Shown: in pieces, positions 1-7,915 of the stretch
Numbering within the stretch: the first letter of the stretch is position 1
Layout: every line of letters begins with the position of its first letter
NCBI GenBank assembly: GCA_964344255.1
Contig: CAYFMQ010000009.1
Location: 62,001 to 126,000, forward strand
Direction: 5' to 3'
DNA length: 64,000 nt
Origin: JAJFIE01 sp964344255
GTDB taxonomy: Bacteria; Pseudomonadota; Alphaproteobacteria; Rhodospirillales; Casp-alpha2
Notes under the pieces: model-generated
Databases searched by the model: none
What the model saw: the letters and a program-made list of their open reading frames with translations, nothing else
Told to the model about the DNA's origin: nothing
Program-made: the position numbers and the translations under genes

Positions 1-36
1 CTTAAAATTAGTCTCCTGAAGAGTATCGACAACAGC

Positions 37-858
37 ATGTCTTCCAGCTTCGATAGGCTCATCGACATCATGGCCAAGCTCCGCAACCCCGATGACGGAT
101 GCCCGTGGGATGTCGAACAGACCTTCGCCACCATCGCGCCCTATACCATCGAGGAAGCCTACGAGGTCGCAGACGCCATCGAGCATGGCGACATGGACGA
201 GCTGTGCGATGAGCTGGGCGACCTGCTGTTACAGGTGGTCTTTCATGCCCGCATGGCGGAGGAAGAAAATCTGTTCACGATCGATGACGTCTCCAACGCC
301 ATTTCAGACAAAATGGTCAGGCGGCACCCACACGTGTTCGGCGACGCCGATATCGACACGTCTGAAGCCCAGACCCTCGCCTGGGAAGAACAGAAGGCCC
401 AGGAACGGGCTGAGAAGGCTCAGAACAACGACCGGCCTGAAAGCATACTGGATGGCGTCACGGTCGGGCTCCCTGCCCTCACCCGCGCGCTCAAATTGCA
501 AAAACGCGCCGCCCGGGTCGGTTTCGACTGGGCCGATGTCCGCCGGGTTCTGGTAAAGCTGCACGAGGAAATCAATGAACTTGAAGTGGAGCTGGACGCC
601 CTGGAGAACGATCCGGACCATGACCCGGAACGCCTGCAGGACGAGGTTGGCGATTTGCTGTTCGTCTGCGTCAATATTGCCCGGCAACTGGATATCGACC
701 CGGAAACGGCGCTGAGGCACGGCAACGCCAAATTCGAACGCCGGTTCCGCACCCTGGAGGCCCTGGTGCGTGACCAGGGCAAAAAGCCCGAAGACATGCC
801 ACTGGACGACCTGGAGAACGTCTGGGTGGAGGCGAAAAAGCATCCGGAGGCAACCTGA
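37..858 (+). CDS. mazG: Nucleoside triphosphate pyrophosphohydrolase MazG
   Basis: MazG hydrolyses (d)NTPs to NMP and pyrophosphate, a cytoplasmic house-cleaning role. The 273 aa length fits the full tandem-domain form. The first MazG domain (about residues 8-110) carries the EEAYE...DELGD acidic metal-binding helices, and the second (about 160-260) carries EINELEVE...DEVGD. The opening CPWD motif is also typical. The stop codon overlaps the next start (TGATG), so it is translationally coupled to the VOC gene. Function is secure from the motifs; the preferred nucleotide is not visible. Confidence 0.95.
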   Translation: MSSSFDRLIDIMAKLRNPDDGCPWDVEQTFATIAPYTIEEAYEVADAIEHGDMDELCDELGDLLLQVVFHARMAEEENLFTIDDVSNAISDKMVRRHPHVFGDADIDTSEAQTLAWEEQKAQERAEKAQNNDRPESILDGVTVGLPALTRALKLQKRAARVGFDWADVRRVLVKLHEEINELEVELDALENDPDHDPERLQDEVGDLLFVCVNIARQLDIDPETALRHGNAKFERRFRTLEALVRDQGKKPEDMPLDDLENVWVEAKKHPEAT

Positions 859-1310
859 TGGATCAACGTGTCAGCCTGATCACCCTTGGCGTCAAAGATC
901 TAGCCAAGGCCCGCTCCTTCTATCTCGACGGCCTAGGCTGGCGGGAACAGGCGCCGCCATCCAATGAACAGGTCTGCTTCATCCAGATGAACGGCGTGGT
1001 TTTCGGCCTCTACCCCCTCGCCGCCTTTGCCGAGGAAGCCAACCTGAAACCGGCCGATCCCGAAACGTCAGATATGGGTTTTCGCGGCACCGCACTGGCC
1101 TATAACACGCGCACGAAGGAAGACGTGGATCAGGTGATGGCAAAGGCCGAAAGCGCCGGCGCGACCATCGTCAAACCGGCCGAGGAAGTCTTCTGGGGCG
1201 GCTATTCCGGCTATTTCGCCGATCCTGACGGCCATCTGTGGGAAGTGGCCTGGAATCCCTTTGCTATATTGGACGAAGCCGGTAACTTCTCCATCGCCGG
1301 GGATGGTTAG
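858..1310 (+). CDS. VOC superfamily protein (glyoxalase/dioxygenase fold)
   Basis: This 150 aa protein has the two beta-alpha-beta-beta-beta modules of the vicinal oxygen chelate fold. It opens VSLITLGVKDLAKARSFY and ends with the family signature YFADPDGHLWEVAWNP near residues 117-132. The ATG overlaps the mazG stop, giving a two-gene operon. The family spans glyoxalases, dioxygenases and resistance proteins, and the neighbours do not identify a substrate. An enzymatic role is likely but unassigned. Confidence 0.85.
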   Translation: MDQRVSLITLGVKDLAKARSFYLDGLGWREQAPPSNEQVCFIQMNGVVFGLYPLAAFAEEANLKPADPETSDMGFRGTALAYNTRTKEDVDQVMAKAESAGATIVKPAEEVFWGGYSGYFADPDGHLWEVAWNPFAILDEAGNFSIAGDG

Positions 1311-1330
1311 CGGAGCGCCCTTCCCTACCT

Positions 1331-1398
1331 TGTCATTCCCGCGAAGGCGGGAATCCAGAAGCCGGCATCCCTGGACGCCCCCCTGCGCGGGAGTGACA
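1331..1398. repeat. REP-like imperfect palindrome
   Basis: Outer arms TGTCATTCCCGCG and CGCGGGAGTGACA pair with one mismatch, and inner segments GGCGGGAATCCAG and CTGGACGCC can also pair. The 'GTCATTCCCGCGAAGGCGGG' type sequence is a widespread dispersed repeat in proteobacterial intergenic regions. It sits between convergent genes (VOC and rpoH). I saw no second copy in this window. Confidence 0.7.
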
Positions 1399-1413
1399 CA
1401 TGTATCCCGACGC

Positions 1414-1445
1414 AAAAAGCCCGGAACCTTTGAGGCTCCGGGCTT
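1414..1445 (-). terminator. Rho-independent terminator of rpoH
   Basis: A perfect 9-bp stem (AAGCCCGGA / TCCGGGCTT) on the minus strand is followed by a run of U, 28 bases after the rpoH stop codon. Confidence 0.85.
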
Positions 1446-1473
1446 ATCGGATCATCTGTGAGAGTTTGCGGCG

Positions 1474-2370
1474 TTACGCCATGGCGGCGAGCAGGTCCGG
1501 AGCGTCTTCGCCGGCGGCGTTGAGAACCGCTTTCTTGACCTTGTCGAACGCCCTCGCCTCAAGCTGGCGCACCCTTTCGCGGCTGACGCCATAAACGGCA
1601 CCCAGCTCTTCCAGGGTCTTGGGATCGTCGCTCAGGCGACGTTCCGTGAAGATTTCACGCTCGCGCTGCGGCAGGGCGGCAATGGCGTTTTGCAGCAAGC
1701 TGCCCTTGGCGCCGGATTCCTCACGCGCCGCCAACTGGGCTTCGGGTGACGGGCGATCATCGACCAGCGTATCCACGTATTCGACGGTATCGTCCTCGGT
1801 AACGGTGGCGTTCAGGGAATAGTCCCTCGCCGCCAGCCGCTGGTTCATGTGCTTGACGTCATCGGCCGAGACCTTGGTGATCTGGGCGATTTCATTGGCC
1901 TGGGCGTCGGTCAGTTCGCCTGAATCCATGATGGAAAGGCGGGATTTGATGTTGCGCAGGCTGAAGAACAGCTTCTTCTGCGACGCGACGGTGCCCAGCT
2001 TGACCATGGACCAGGATTTCAGGATGTGTTCCGTAATCGCAGCCTTGATCCACCACATGGCGTATGTGGACAGGCGGAAGCCGCGTTCCGGCTCGAATTT
2101 CTTGACGGCCTTCATAAGCCCGATGCTGCCTTCCGACACCAGATCCGCAATGGGCAGGCCATAGCCCTTGTACTTCATGGCGATTTTGGCGACGAGACGC
2201 AGATGGGACGTAACCAGCTTGTGCGCCGCATCCGTGTCGCCACGGGTGCGGTAACGCTGGGCCAGCATGTATTCTTCCTCGGCTTCCAGAATGGGATACT
2301 TCCACACCTCCTGGAAATAGCGGGATAACCCGCCTTCTACGGAAACTTCGGGTAAATTGATATTCGACAT
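1474..2370 (-). CDS. rpoH: RNA polymerase sigma-32 factor (heat shock)
   Basis: RpoH directs core RNA polymerase to heat-shock promoters. At 298 aa it is full length. Region 2 contains the AMWWIKAAITEHIL segment (about 105-118) and the RpoH-box-like QKKLFFSLR (about 130-138). The latter distinguishes sigma-32 from other group 3 factors. Region 4 ends with the helix-turn-helix LEELGAVYGVSRERVRQLEARAF (about 250-272). The gene is alone between a terminator and a long AT-rich upstream region. That region also holds a short ORF with a strong ribosome site (see 2489-2566), so leader-mediated control is possible. Confidence 0.97.
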   Translation of the reverse strand: MSNINLPEVSVEGGLSRYFQEVWKYPILEAEEEYMLAQRYRTRGDTDAAHKLVTSHLRLVAKIAMKYKGYGLPIADLVSEGSIGLMKAVKKFEPERGFRLSTYAMWWIKAAITEHILKSWSMVKLGTVASQKKLFFSLRNIKSRLSIMDSGELTDAQANEIAQITKVSADDVKHMNQRLAARDYSLNATVTEDDTVEYVDTLVDDRPSPEAQLAAREESGAKGSLLQNAIAALPQREREIFTERRLSDDPKTLEELGAVYGVSRERVRQLEARAFDKVKKAVLNAAGEDAPDLLAAMA

Positions 2371-2441
2371 TTTCTAATTCTCTCTACTTCAGATGATCAT
2401 TGTACCAGCGATAAGCCGGGGCGTTCTTTCGGCGGGCAACC

Positions 2442-2462
2442 CTGCCGCAAGCTGACCGGCAG
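2442..2462 (-). promoter_or_regulatory. Stem-loop between leader ORF and rpoH
   Basis: On the minus strand, CTGCCG...CGGCAG forms a perfect 6-bp stem with a 9-base loop, 27 bases after the stop of the short upstream ORF and about 70 bases before the rpoH start. An alternative AGCT...AGCT pairing overlaps it. Mutually exclusive structures in an rpoH leader suggest translational or attenuation control, but this is inference. Confidence 0.35.
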
Positions 2463-2488
2463 CTAACGAGCAAGGCCACAAGGAAAGC

Positions 2489-2566
2489 TCAACAGCATTC
2501 CACGGCTAAACAGGTACACTTTTGATGTGAGATTATATGATGAGAGAACATACGTGTTGCGTTCAT
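2489..2566 (-). CDS. Possible 25-aa Cys-rich leader peptide upstream of rpoH
   Basis: An ATG follows a near-perfect Shine-Dalgarno (AAGGAGG, 8 bases upstream) and opens a 25-codon ORF. The peptide starts MNATRMFSHHIISHQ and ends with a cysteine-dense tail (K-C-T-C...E-C-C). It stops 118 bases before rpoH on the same strand. I do not recognise the peptide. The ribosome site is among the strongest in the window, which is why I list it. A cysteine-rich stalling or regulatory leader is a hypothesis only. Random occurrence cannot be excluded without conservation. Confidence 0.4.
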   Translation of the reverse strand: MNATRMFSHHIISHQKCTCLAVECC

Positions 2567-2880
2567 GGCTTTATCCTCCTTCCGAGCAATATGCCGTTTG
2601 ACCCACTTGTTCAGTCAGGTCGTCACTTTGTCAGCCCACTTTTGGCACTGACATGAATTAACATACCAATTTTGTCGGAAAAGTCAATAAAAAAATATAA
2701 TTGTTGTTTGTTTTTAAAGACTTATAGAGAATATCTGACAAACTGATTCATCTGTAATTCATGTCCGGCGCCTTCAAGGCGGCTGGATAGAGGGACTATA
2801 TGAAAACGAATGTGGCAAAAGAAAGGTATTTGCGTCACAGTTTTGTGATTACGCCGCTTACCTGCGCCACGGCGCTGCAC
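2567..2880. other. AT-rich intergenic region upstream of rpoH
   Basis: About 310 bases between the putative leader ORF and the mlaA terminator. The stretch 2650-2740 is strongly AT-rich and presumably holds the rpoH promoter(s). I could not assign convincing -35/-10 boxes or heat-shock elements. Confidence 0.4.
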
Positions 2881-2909
2881 AAAGAAAAAACCGCCGGAAC
2901 CGGCGGTTT
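2881..2909 (-). terminator. Rho-independent terminator of mlaA
   Basis: A perfect stem AAACCGCCGG / CCGGCGGTTT with a 2-base loop is followed on the minus strand by TTTTTTCTTT, about 30 bases after the mlaA stop. Confidence 0.9.
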
Positions 2910-2939
2910 GTCGTTTAGGCCCCCAAAAGAAAAAGGCGA

Positions 2940-4187
2940 TCAGCGAGACGTGCTGATGATAACGGGCTCCCAGGACGCCTCTGCAACCAGTGCATCATCT
3001 TGAACATCCGGAGTCACTGTCTTGACGGTCCAATCATGTTCGGCCGGTTTACGGGGTGATGGGCGTATCGCGTCCTCATGATCGGCGATTTCCCTGACGC
3101 CGAGAGCCGGAACAAACTGGGCCTCAAAGGGGTTTTCCAGGATTTTCTCTTCGGATTCTTCTTCAAATTCACGCAAAGACAACTGCTCTTCTTCCGTCAG
3201 GACGTCTTCATTACCACCGACAGCAGGATCGATGTGGTCCTCGTCACCATGCTTACCGAATTCGAAATCAGGAATCGGCGGAAGATCCATTTCCTCGCCA
3301 TTGGAAATTTCGGCCTTCCGTTTTTGACGGTACAGGCTGCGAATAGCGGCGTAATAATCGACAGACGTCTTCTTGATCTGGTCCAGTTCATCCTTGATGG
3401 CGGCGAACTGATCGACAGCGGAGATGGCATAACGGCCCCAGATCCAGTTTTCATTGCCCGTATCGTCCAACTGCCTGTTCACCGGATCAATCAACGGATC
3501 AACAATAAAACGCCCAATGGCGTCGCGTGGATTGGACGGTCCGAGGATGGGAAGCACCAGATAGAAACCTTCATCAACACCCCAGACGGCCAGGGTCTGT
3601 CCGAAGTCCTCATTGTGGCGCTCCAGTCCAACGCTCGAAGCGACATCGACCAAGCCAGCCATACCCACGGTGGAATTGAGCACGAAGCGTCTTAACGTCG
3701 TGAACGCCCGTTCAGCTTCGCCCTGCAACACATCATTGATGAAGATGATGGGAGCACTGAGGTTCGCCAGGAAACTGTTGATCATCAGCCTGATATTGGA
3801 CGGCAGGACGTTATAGGCTGAGGAAACCGGACGCATGATGACGTCATAGAAACCTTCGTTGAAGGCGAACATCGCCCTGTTGAAGCCTTCGATGGGATCG
3901 TTGGCATCTTCGTCGGCCTGCGCCAACTGCGCCGTCAGGAGAAACTGCTGGGCGGCGGGCGACAGATCCGAGATTGAAATCTCTTCTTCCTGGGATGCCG
4001 CAACCTCAGTCACATCTAATGCCTGGGCGCTTAAGGCATCGCCGTAAATGAATGATTTATCACGCTCACCGGCGTAAGCGTCTGCCATTGGCGTACTCAG
4101 CAATGCAAACGCCAACAGGGCCGGTGCTGCCCGGCCCGTAATACGCTTCACATGACGTCCCCGCCTCAATCTGTTTACAAATTTCAT
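2940..4187 (-). CDS. mlaA: MlaA/VacJ-family phospholipid transport protein, extended C-terminus
   Basis: MlaA is the outer-membrane component of the Mla pathway, which returns mislocalised phospholipids to the inner membrane. The core (about residues 95-280) starts DPIEGFNRAMFAFNE and continues with GLVDVAS, FGQTLAVWGV and GPSNPRDAIGRFIVDPL, all diagnostic. Two features are odd. The signal sequence (about 1-40, ending DAYAG) has no lipobox cysteine, whereas enterobacterial MlaA is a lipoprotein. The protein is also 415 aa against about 250 in E. coli, because of an acidic, probably disordered tail from about residue 290. The partner mlaC lies 5 kb away, next to the hopanoid genes. Function is secure; anchoring is uncertain. 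Confidence 0.92.
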   Translation of the reverse strand: MKFVNRLRRGRHVKRITGRAAPALLAFALLSTPMADAYAGERDKSFIYGDALSAQALDVTEVAASQEEEISISDLSPAAQQFLLTAQLAQADEDANDPIEGFNRAMFAFNEGFYDVIMRPVSSAYNVLPSNIRLMINSFLANLSAPIIFINDVLQGEAERAFTTLRRFVLNSTVGMAGLVDVASSVGLERHNEDFGQTLAVWGVDEGFYLVLPILGPSNPRDAIGRFIVDPLIDPVNRQLDDTGNENWIWGRYAISAVDQFAAIKDELDQIKKTSVDYYAAIRSLYRQKRKAEISNGEEMDLPPIPDFEFGKHGDEDHIDPAVGGNEDVLTEEEQLSLREFEEESEEKILENPFEAQFVPALGVREIADHEDAIRPSPRKPAEHDWTVKTVTPDVQDDALVAEASWEPVIISTSR

Positions 4188-4664
4188 TAATCAGCTTCTT
4201 GCTGTTTTCTATGAACGAATAATCTCACAAGCAGTTAGCAAGTAAAACCCTGAATCATGATTTTTTTCAATGTTTTTTGTTACCCTGAACCACGCATGAG
4301 AAACGATGTATAAACAACGAAAGTGACAAAAAATACATGCAATAACAAAAGATTATAAAGAAAGTCGATAAGCTGATTAAGACGCCTTAAGGGAGTTGAG
4401 GTATTCCCTGAGACATCTCATATCTTTTCCCGCAGCCATCATTATTCCTTCATGGTTACCATTTCATTAAAGTACCAAGACATCGGATTCTTTGTAACCA
4501 AGCTGTTCATTGAGAATGATCAATAGGAAAAATCAACGACGGCACACGGGTTTTCTGCTGGAAAACACATGACTGATCGGCCACATAAAGCATCATAATT
4601 CCTCCACCGCGACTGAACGAAGACGTGGTGCAGCGAATCGCCCGTTGATAACACTGGAACAAAC
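4188..4664. other. Divergent AT-rich promoter region of mlaA and ispH
   Basis: 477 bases, AT-rich between about 4200 and 4380, separating divergently transcribed mlaA and ispH. It contains one short minus-strand ORF with a plausible ribosome site (4377-4439). No clear promoter boxes, riboswitch or repeat could be assigned. Confidence 0.5.
4377..4439 (-). CDS. Possible 20-aa small protein upstream of mlaA
   Basis: The ORF encodes MAAGKDMRCLREYLNSLKAS and is preceded by AAGGA with 6-7 bases spacing. It runs in the same direction as mlaA, 190 bases upstream. The composition is protein-like (basic, helix-forming), but nothing is recognised. It may be a small protein or upstream ORF, or chance. 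Confidence 0.25.
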   Translation of the reverse strand: MAAGKDMRCLREYLNSLKAS

Positions 4665-5630
4665 ATGCCTGACCATTCACTCATCGGTCCTCAAAGAAAC
4701 TTTCGCGTGATCCTTGCCCGGCCGCGGGGATTTTGCGCCGGTGTTGAACGCGCCATTGAAATTGTCGAACGCGCTCTTGAGCGTTACGGCCCTCCCGTCT
4801 ATGTGCGTCATGAAATCGTTCATAACAAACATGTGGTCAATGCCCTCAAGGCGCGGGGAGCGGTCTTTGTCGATGAAATCAGCGACATCCCGGAGGGAGC
4901 GGTCACGATCTTCAGCGCGCATGGCGTGTCCGAAGCTGTCGAGAACGAAGCCAGGGACCGAGACCTGCCTGTTATCGACGCCACGTGCCCGCTCGTCACC
5001 AAAGTCCACTATGAAGGCCAGCGGCAGGTCAGGGGCGGCCGCCAGGTTATCCTGATTGGACATGCCGGCCATCCGGAAGTGGAAGGAACACAAGGACGTA
5101 TTCCAGGGGGCGTCCTGCTCGTTACCTGTGTCGAGGATGTCGATGCAATATCTCCAGTTGACCCCGACAAACTGGCCTACGTTACCCAGACAACACTCAG
5201 CGTCGATGAAACCAGGGATATCATCCAGGCGCTCCGGGATCGTTTCCCCTCAATTCAGGGACCGGATGTAAATGACATCTGTTATGCCACGCAAAACCGC
5301 CAGACTGCCGTCCGCGACCTGGCCCGGCAGGTGGACCTTTTGCTTGTCATCGGGGCTAAAAACAGCTCCAACTCCAACCGTTTGCGGGAAATCGGCGCCG
5401 AGATGTCCATCCCGAGTTATCTGATAGACGACGCTGACATGTTGCGCGCGGAATGGCTGGAGGGCGTCGACACAATCGGAGTTACCGCCGGCGCATCGGC
5501 GCCGGAAGAACTCGTTACCGACCTGATCGATCATTTGAAATCCTGCGGCAACGTCAAGGTCGATGAACTGGTCGGTATTCAAGAAAACATGACCTTTAAT
5601 TTACCAAGGGAGTTGCGCAAAGAAGCGTGA
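4665..5630 (+). CDS. ispH: 4-hydroxy-3-methylbut-2-enyl diphosphate reductase IspH
   Basis: IspH catalyses the last step of the MEP pathway, reducing HMBPP to IPP and DMAPP with a [4Fe-4S] cluster. At 321 aa it is typical. Three cluster cysteines are visible: RGFCAGVERAI (about residue 24), DATCPLVTKVH (about 108) and DICYATQNRQ (about 206). The substrate-binding motifs VRHEIVHN and the late GVTAGASAP are also present. It lies beside the squalene genes hpnCDE, which consume the isoprenoid units it makes. The following genes are on the opposite strand, so it is monocistronic. Confidence 0.97.
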   Translation: MPDHSLIGPQRNFRVILARPRGFCAGVERAIEIVERALERYGPPVYVRHEIVHNKHVVNALKARGAVFVDEISDIPEGAVTIFSAHGVSEAVENEARDRDLPVIDATCPLVTKVHYEGQRQVRGGRQVILIGHAGHPEVEGTQGRIPGGVLLVTCVEDVDAISPVDPDKLAYVTQTTLSVDETRDIIQALRDRFPSIQGPDVNDICYATQNRQTAVRDLARQVDLLLVIGAKNSSNSNRLREIGAEMSIPSYLIDDADMLRAEWLEGVDTIGVTAGASAPEELVTDLIDHLKSCGNVKVDELVGIQENMTFNLPRELRKEA

Positions 5631-5672
5631 AGCCTTTCTGCAGTACAGCCTCACGGATCGAACTCCTATACT

Positions 5673-6968
5673 TTATTGAAAAGACAATCTTATTGCGGCG
5701 TTTGCAGCCGTTTCGCCTGACCGGATGGCGCCTTCGATGGTAGCCGGCAAACCGGTAGCTATCCAATCACCCGCCAAAAAGAGGTTTTGGAAAGATGTCT
5801 GATGCCTGGGCCGGCGTCTGTTCTGCTCCGGTGTTTGGGCAAAGGTTGCGCGTTTTTCCTTGATGATACGATACGCTCCCATACGTTCCTGCCCCAGGTT
5901 AAAAGCCTTACAGACGTCACGCCACAGGATTTCCGCTATCTGGTCTACCGGTACGTCCGCCAATTCCTGCGCGGCGCTTACTGTAACGGATACAATTCCG
6001 TTTTTTCTGAATATCCATTGCGCTCTTCCATTAATTAACCCAATAATAGTTAATTCACTCGAGTCGCCAGATACGCCAAAATGTGCATTGATGATCGGCC
6101 TGTATTCATTCGGCGTCTGAATAGAAGGCAACAGCTCGTTTATCGCTGCAATTGGCAGCGCCAGAATAACCCTGTCGTTCTCTGCTATCTCAATGGAAAA
6201 ATCATTGAATTTCAATTCACTGAGGTTATTTCCAATGGAAATGAGAGATTTGAGACCAGCACTATAGCGAATTCCTTCCCCGGCACTTTTCAGGTAATCC
6301 AATGCCGGCTCCACCAGGGCGTTACCCAACCCATCCCTGGCTAATACAGGACGGCAACCATCCGGTCCCTTTCCCAATGTTTCCCTTAATACAGGCCACA
6401 TGGCCTTCGCCATGGCGGTTTCGGTCTCTGTATTCATAACGGCAATGGATAGCGGCTCCCACAGCCGGTGATAAACATCCCCCATGTCTCCAACCAGGTT
6501 ACAAACCGTCGCATCTTCAGAAGCACGCCAAAAACGATAGGCGCTGGTTACGATCTCCCTGAGCGAGGCTTCCGGGATGCCATAGGCGCCGGATGCCTCT
6601 CCTTTCCCCTGAAAGGCGTTGCTTAGCAGCTTAAATATCCCCCTGCCTGCGCCAAAATCACAGACCCAGCGCCTGCCGGTTGCCAAATCCATAAAAGGAA
6701 ACGCAGCCCTGTCTGATAATTGCATACGGTCGAGGGCATGAATTCGGGACAGATACCGATGAGTAGAAACATTACCCGATAAAATCAGGTGATTTCCGTT
6801 ATCGATCACACAGCCAAGGCGTTCATCATGGAAGGAACGGCAACGCCCACCGGCAATTCCCGTACTTTCATAGAGCCGAACCCGATGCCCCAGTTCCGTT
6901 AGCCTGGTGGCGGCGGAGAGCCCCGCCAAACCGGCACCTACGACATGAACCAATCGGGATTTTCCCAT
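5673..6968 (-). CDS. hpnE: Hydroxysqualene dehydroxylase HpnE
   Basis: HpnE is a flavoenzyme that reduces hydroxysqualene to squalene, completing the HpnCDE route. I chose the ATG at 6968, giving VHVVGAGLAGLSAATRL at the N-terminus. That is the FAD dinucleotide-binding motif, followed by GGRCRSF. Upstream in-frame codons would extend into hpnD and look non-coding. The C-terminus FLAGDWIATGLPATIEGAIRSG is the second flavin-binding signature of the amine-oxidase fold. There is one base between the hpnD stop and this start, so the two are co-translated. Length is 431 aa, as in the family. Confidence 0.93.
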   Translation of the reverse strand: MGKSRLVHVVGAGLAGLSAATRLTELGHRVRLYESTGIAGGRCRSFHDERLGCVIDNGNHLILSGNVSTHRYLSRIHALDRMQLSDRAAFPFMDLATGRRWVCDFGAGRGIFKLLSNAFQGKGEASGAYGIPEASLREIVTSAYRFWRASEDATVCNLVGDMGDVYHRLWEPLSIAVMNTETETAMAKAMWPVLRETLGKGPDGCRPVLARDGLGNALVEPALDYLKSAGEGIRYSAGLKSLISIGNNLSELKFNDFSIEIAENDRVILALPIAAINELLPSIQTPNEYRPIINAHFGVSGDSSELTIIGLINGRAQWIFRKNGIVSVTVSAAQELADVPVDQIAEILWRDVCKAFNLGQERMGAYRIIKEKRATFAQTPEQNRRRPRHQTSFQNLFLAGDWIATGLPATIEGAIRSGETAANAAIRLSFQ

Positions 6969-6969
6969 T

Positions 6970-7851
6970 TCAGAACCAACCGTACCGAATGACGGTCCAG
7001 AACTTTTCAAAAGGCGATAAAACGGCCCGCTGCCTGGGCATTCGCCAACCATACTCGACGACCTTTTGCAGCAATATCCTGTAGGCAAACAGCATGAGTC
7101 GCGGCGCACGTCGGGTTTTTCTATCCACTTGACTTAATAGAAACTCCGCCTCGCCACAGCGTTTCCTGGCAATTTCCGCAAGCTCATCGAGCAAGGGGAT
7201 GCACGCAGGATTGTTGTAGATTTCAGATACTTCCTCTCCATCCAAACCCAGCAAGTTCAACCGATCGAGCGGCAGGTAGATTCTGTTCCTTGCCGCATCC
7301 TCTTCGAGGTCCCGGAGAATATTGGTGATCTGCAAGGCTTCACCGAGCGTTTTCGCCAGGGATTTGCCGGGCTCGTCCGGAATACCGAAAACGGGCGTGC
7401 AGAGCCTTCCCACGGCGCAAGCCACATGATCGATGTATTGAAACAAGGCATGCATATCCGCCATTCTGACGCGATCCCTGGCATCAAGCTCCATACCGTC
7501 GATAACGGCTGCAAAATCCTGTTTATCCAGCCCGTAGCGTTTAACGACCGTTGCCAGAACCTTGCCCACGGAAGTTTCCGCAGCGCCTTGATAAACACGG
7601 TCAATTTCCTGCCGCCAGTTATCCAGTTCCCGGGTTTTGATCGCGGGATCGCCCATATCGTCGGCAATGTCATCGACGGCCCGGCAAAAGGCGTAGATGC
7701 CGTACAGGGCATCCCGGCGACCGGGTTCCAGGATGCGCATGGCGCCATAGAACGACGAACCGGATTGCTTCACGATCCGGGTTACATCCCGCATCTGACT
7801 TTCCACATTTTCCGTGGGAGTCTCCACATTCGGGGTTTGGGCGTAAGTCAT
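6970..7851 (-). CDS. hpnD: Presqualene diphosphate synthase HpnD
   Basis: HpnD condenses two farnesyl diphosphates to presqualene diphosphate. The 293 aa protein carries both Mg-binding acidic motifs of the trans-isoprenyl squalene/phytoene synthase fold. These are CRAVDDIADD (about residue 56) and NILRDLEEDAARNRIYLP (about 177), with the synthase motif YGIYAFCRAVDD. It lies between hpnC (64-base gap) and hpnE (one-base gap). Phytoene synthase would be the alternative, but adjacent hpnC and hpnE make the hopanoid assignment firm. Confidence 0.94.
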   Translation of the reverse strand: MTYAQTPNVETPTENVESQMRDVTRIVKQSGSSFYGAMRILEPGRRDALYGIYAFCRAVDDIADDMGDPAIKTRELDNWRQEIDRVYQGAAETSVGKVLATVVKRYGLDKQDFAAVIDGMELDARDRVRMADMHALFQYIDHVACAVGRLCTPVFGIPDEPGKSLAKTLGEALQITNILRDLEEDAARNRIYLPLDRLNLLGLDGEEVSEIYNNPACIPLLDELAEIARKRCGEAEFLLSQVDRKTRRAPRLMLFAYRILLQKVVEYGWRMPRQRAVLSPFEKFWTVIRYGWF

Positions 7852-7915
7852 GGCAACATGGTTACACTACTGCCCGGAGCGGGTCACGCTCCTCAGGTAG
7901 GAGAAGACGAAAATA

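Noticed and set aside
2800..3003. 67-codon plus-strand ORF
   Set aside because: It overlaps the mlaA terminator and the 3' end of mlaA, has no ribosome site, and its composition is not protein-like.
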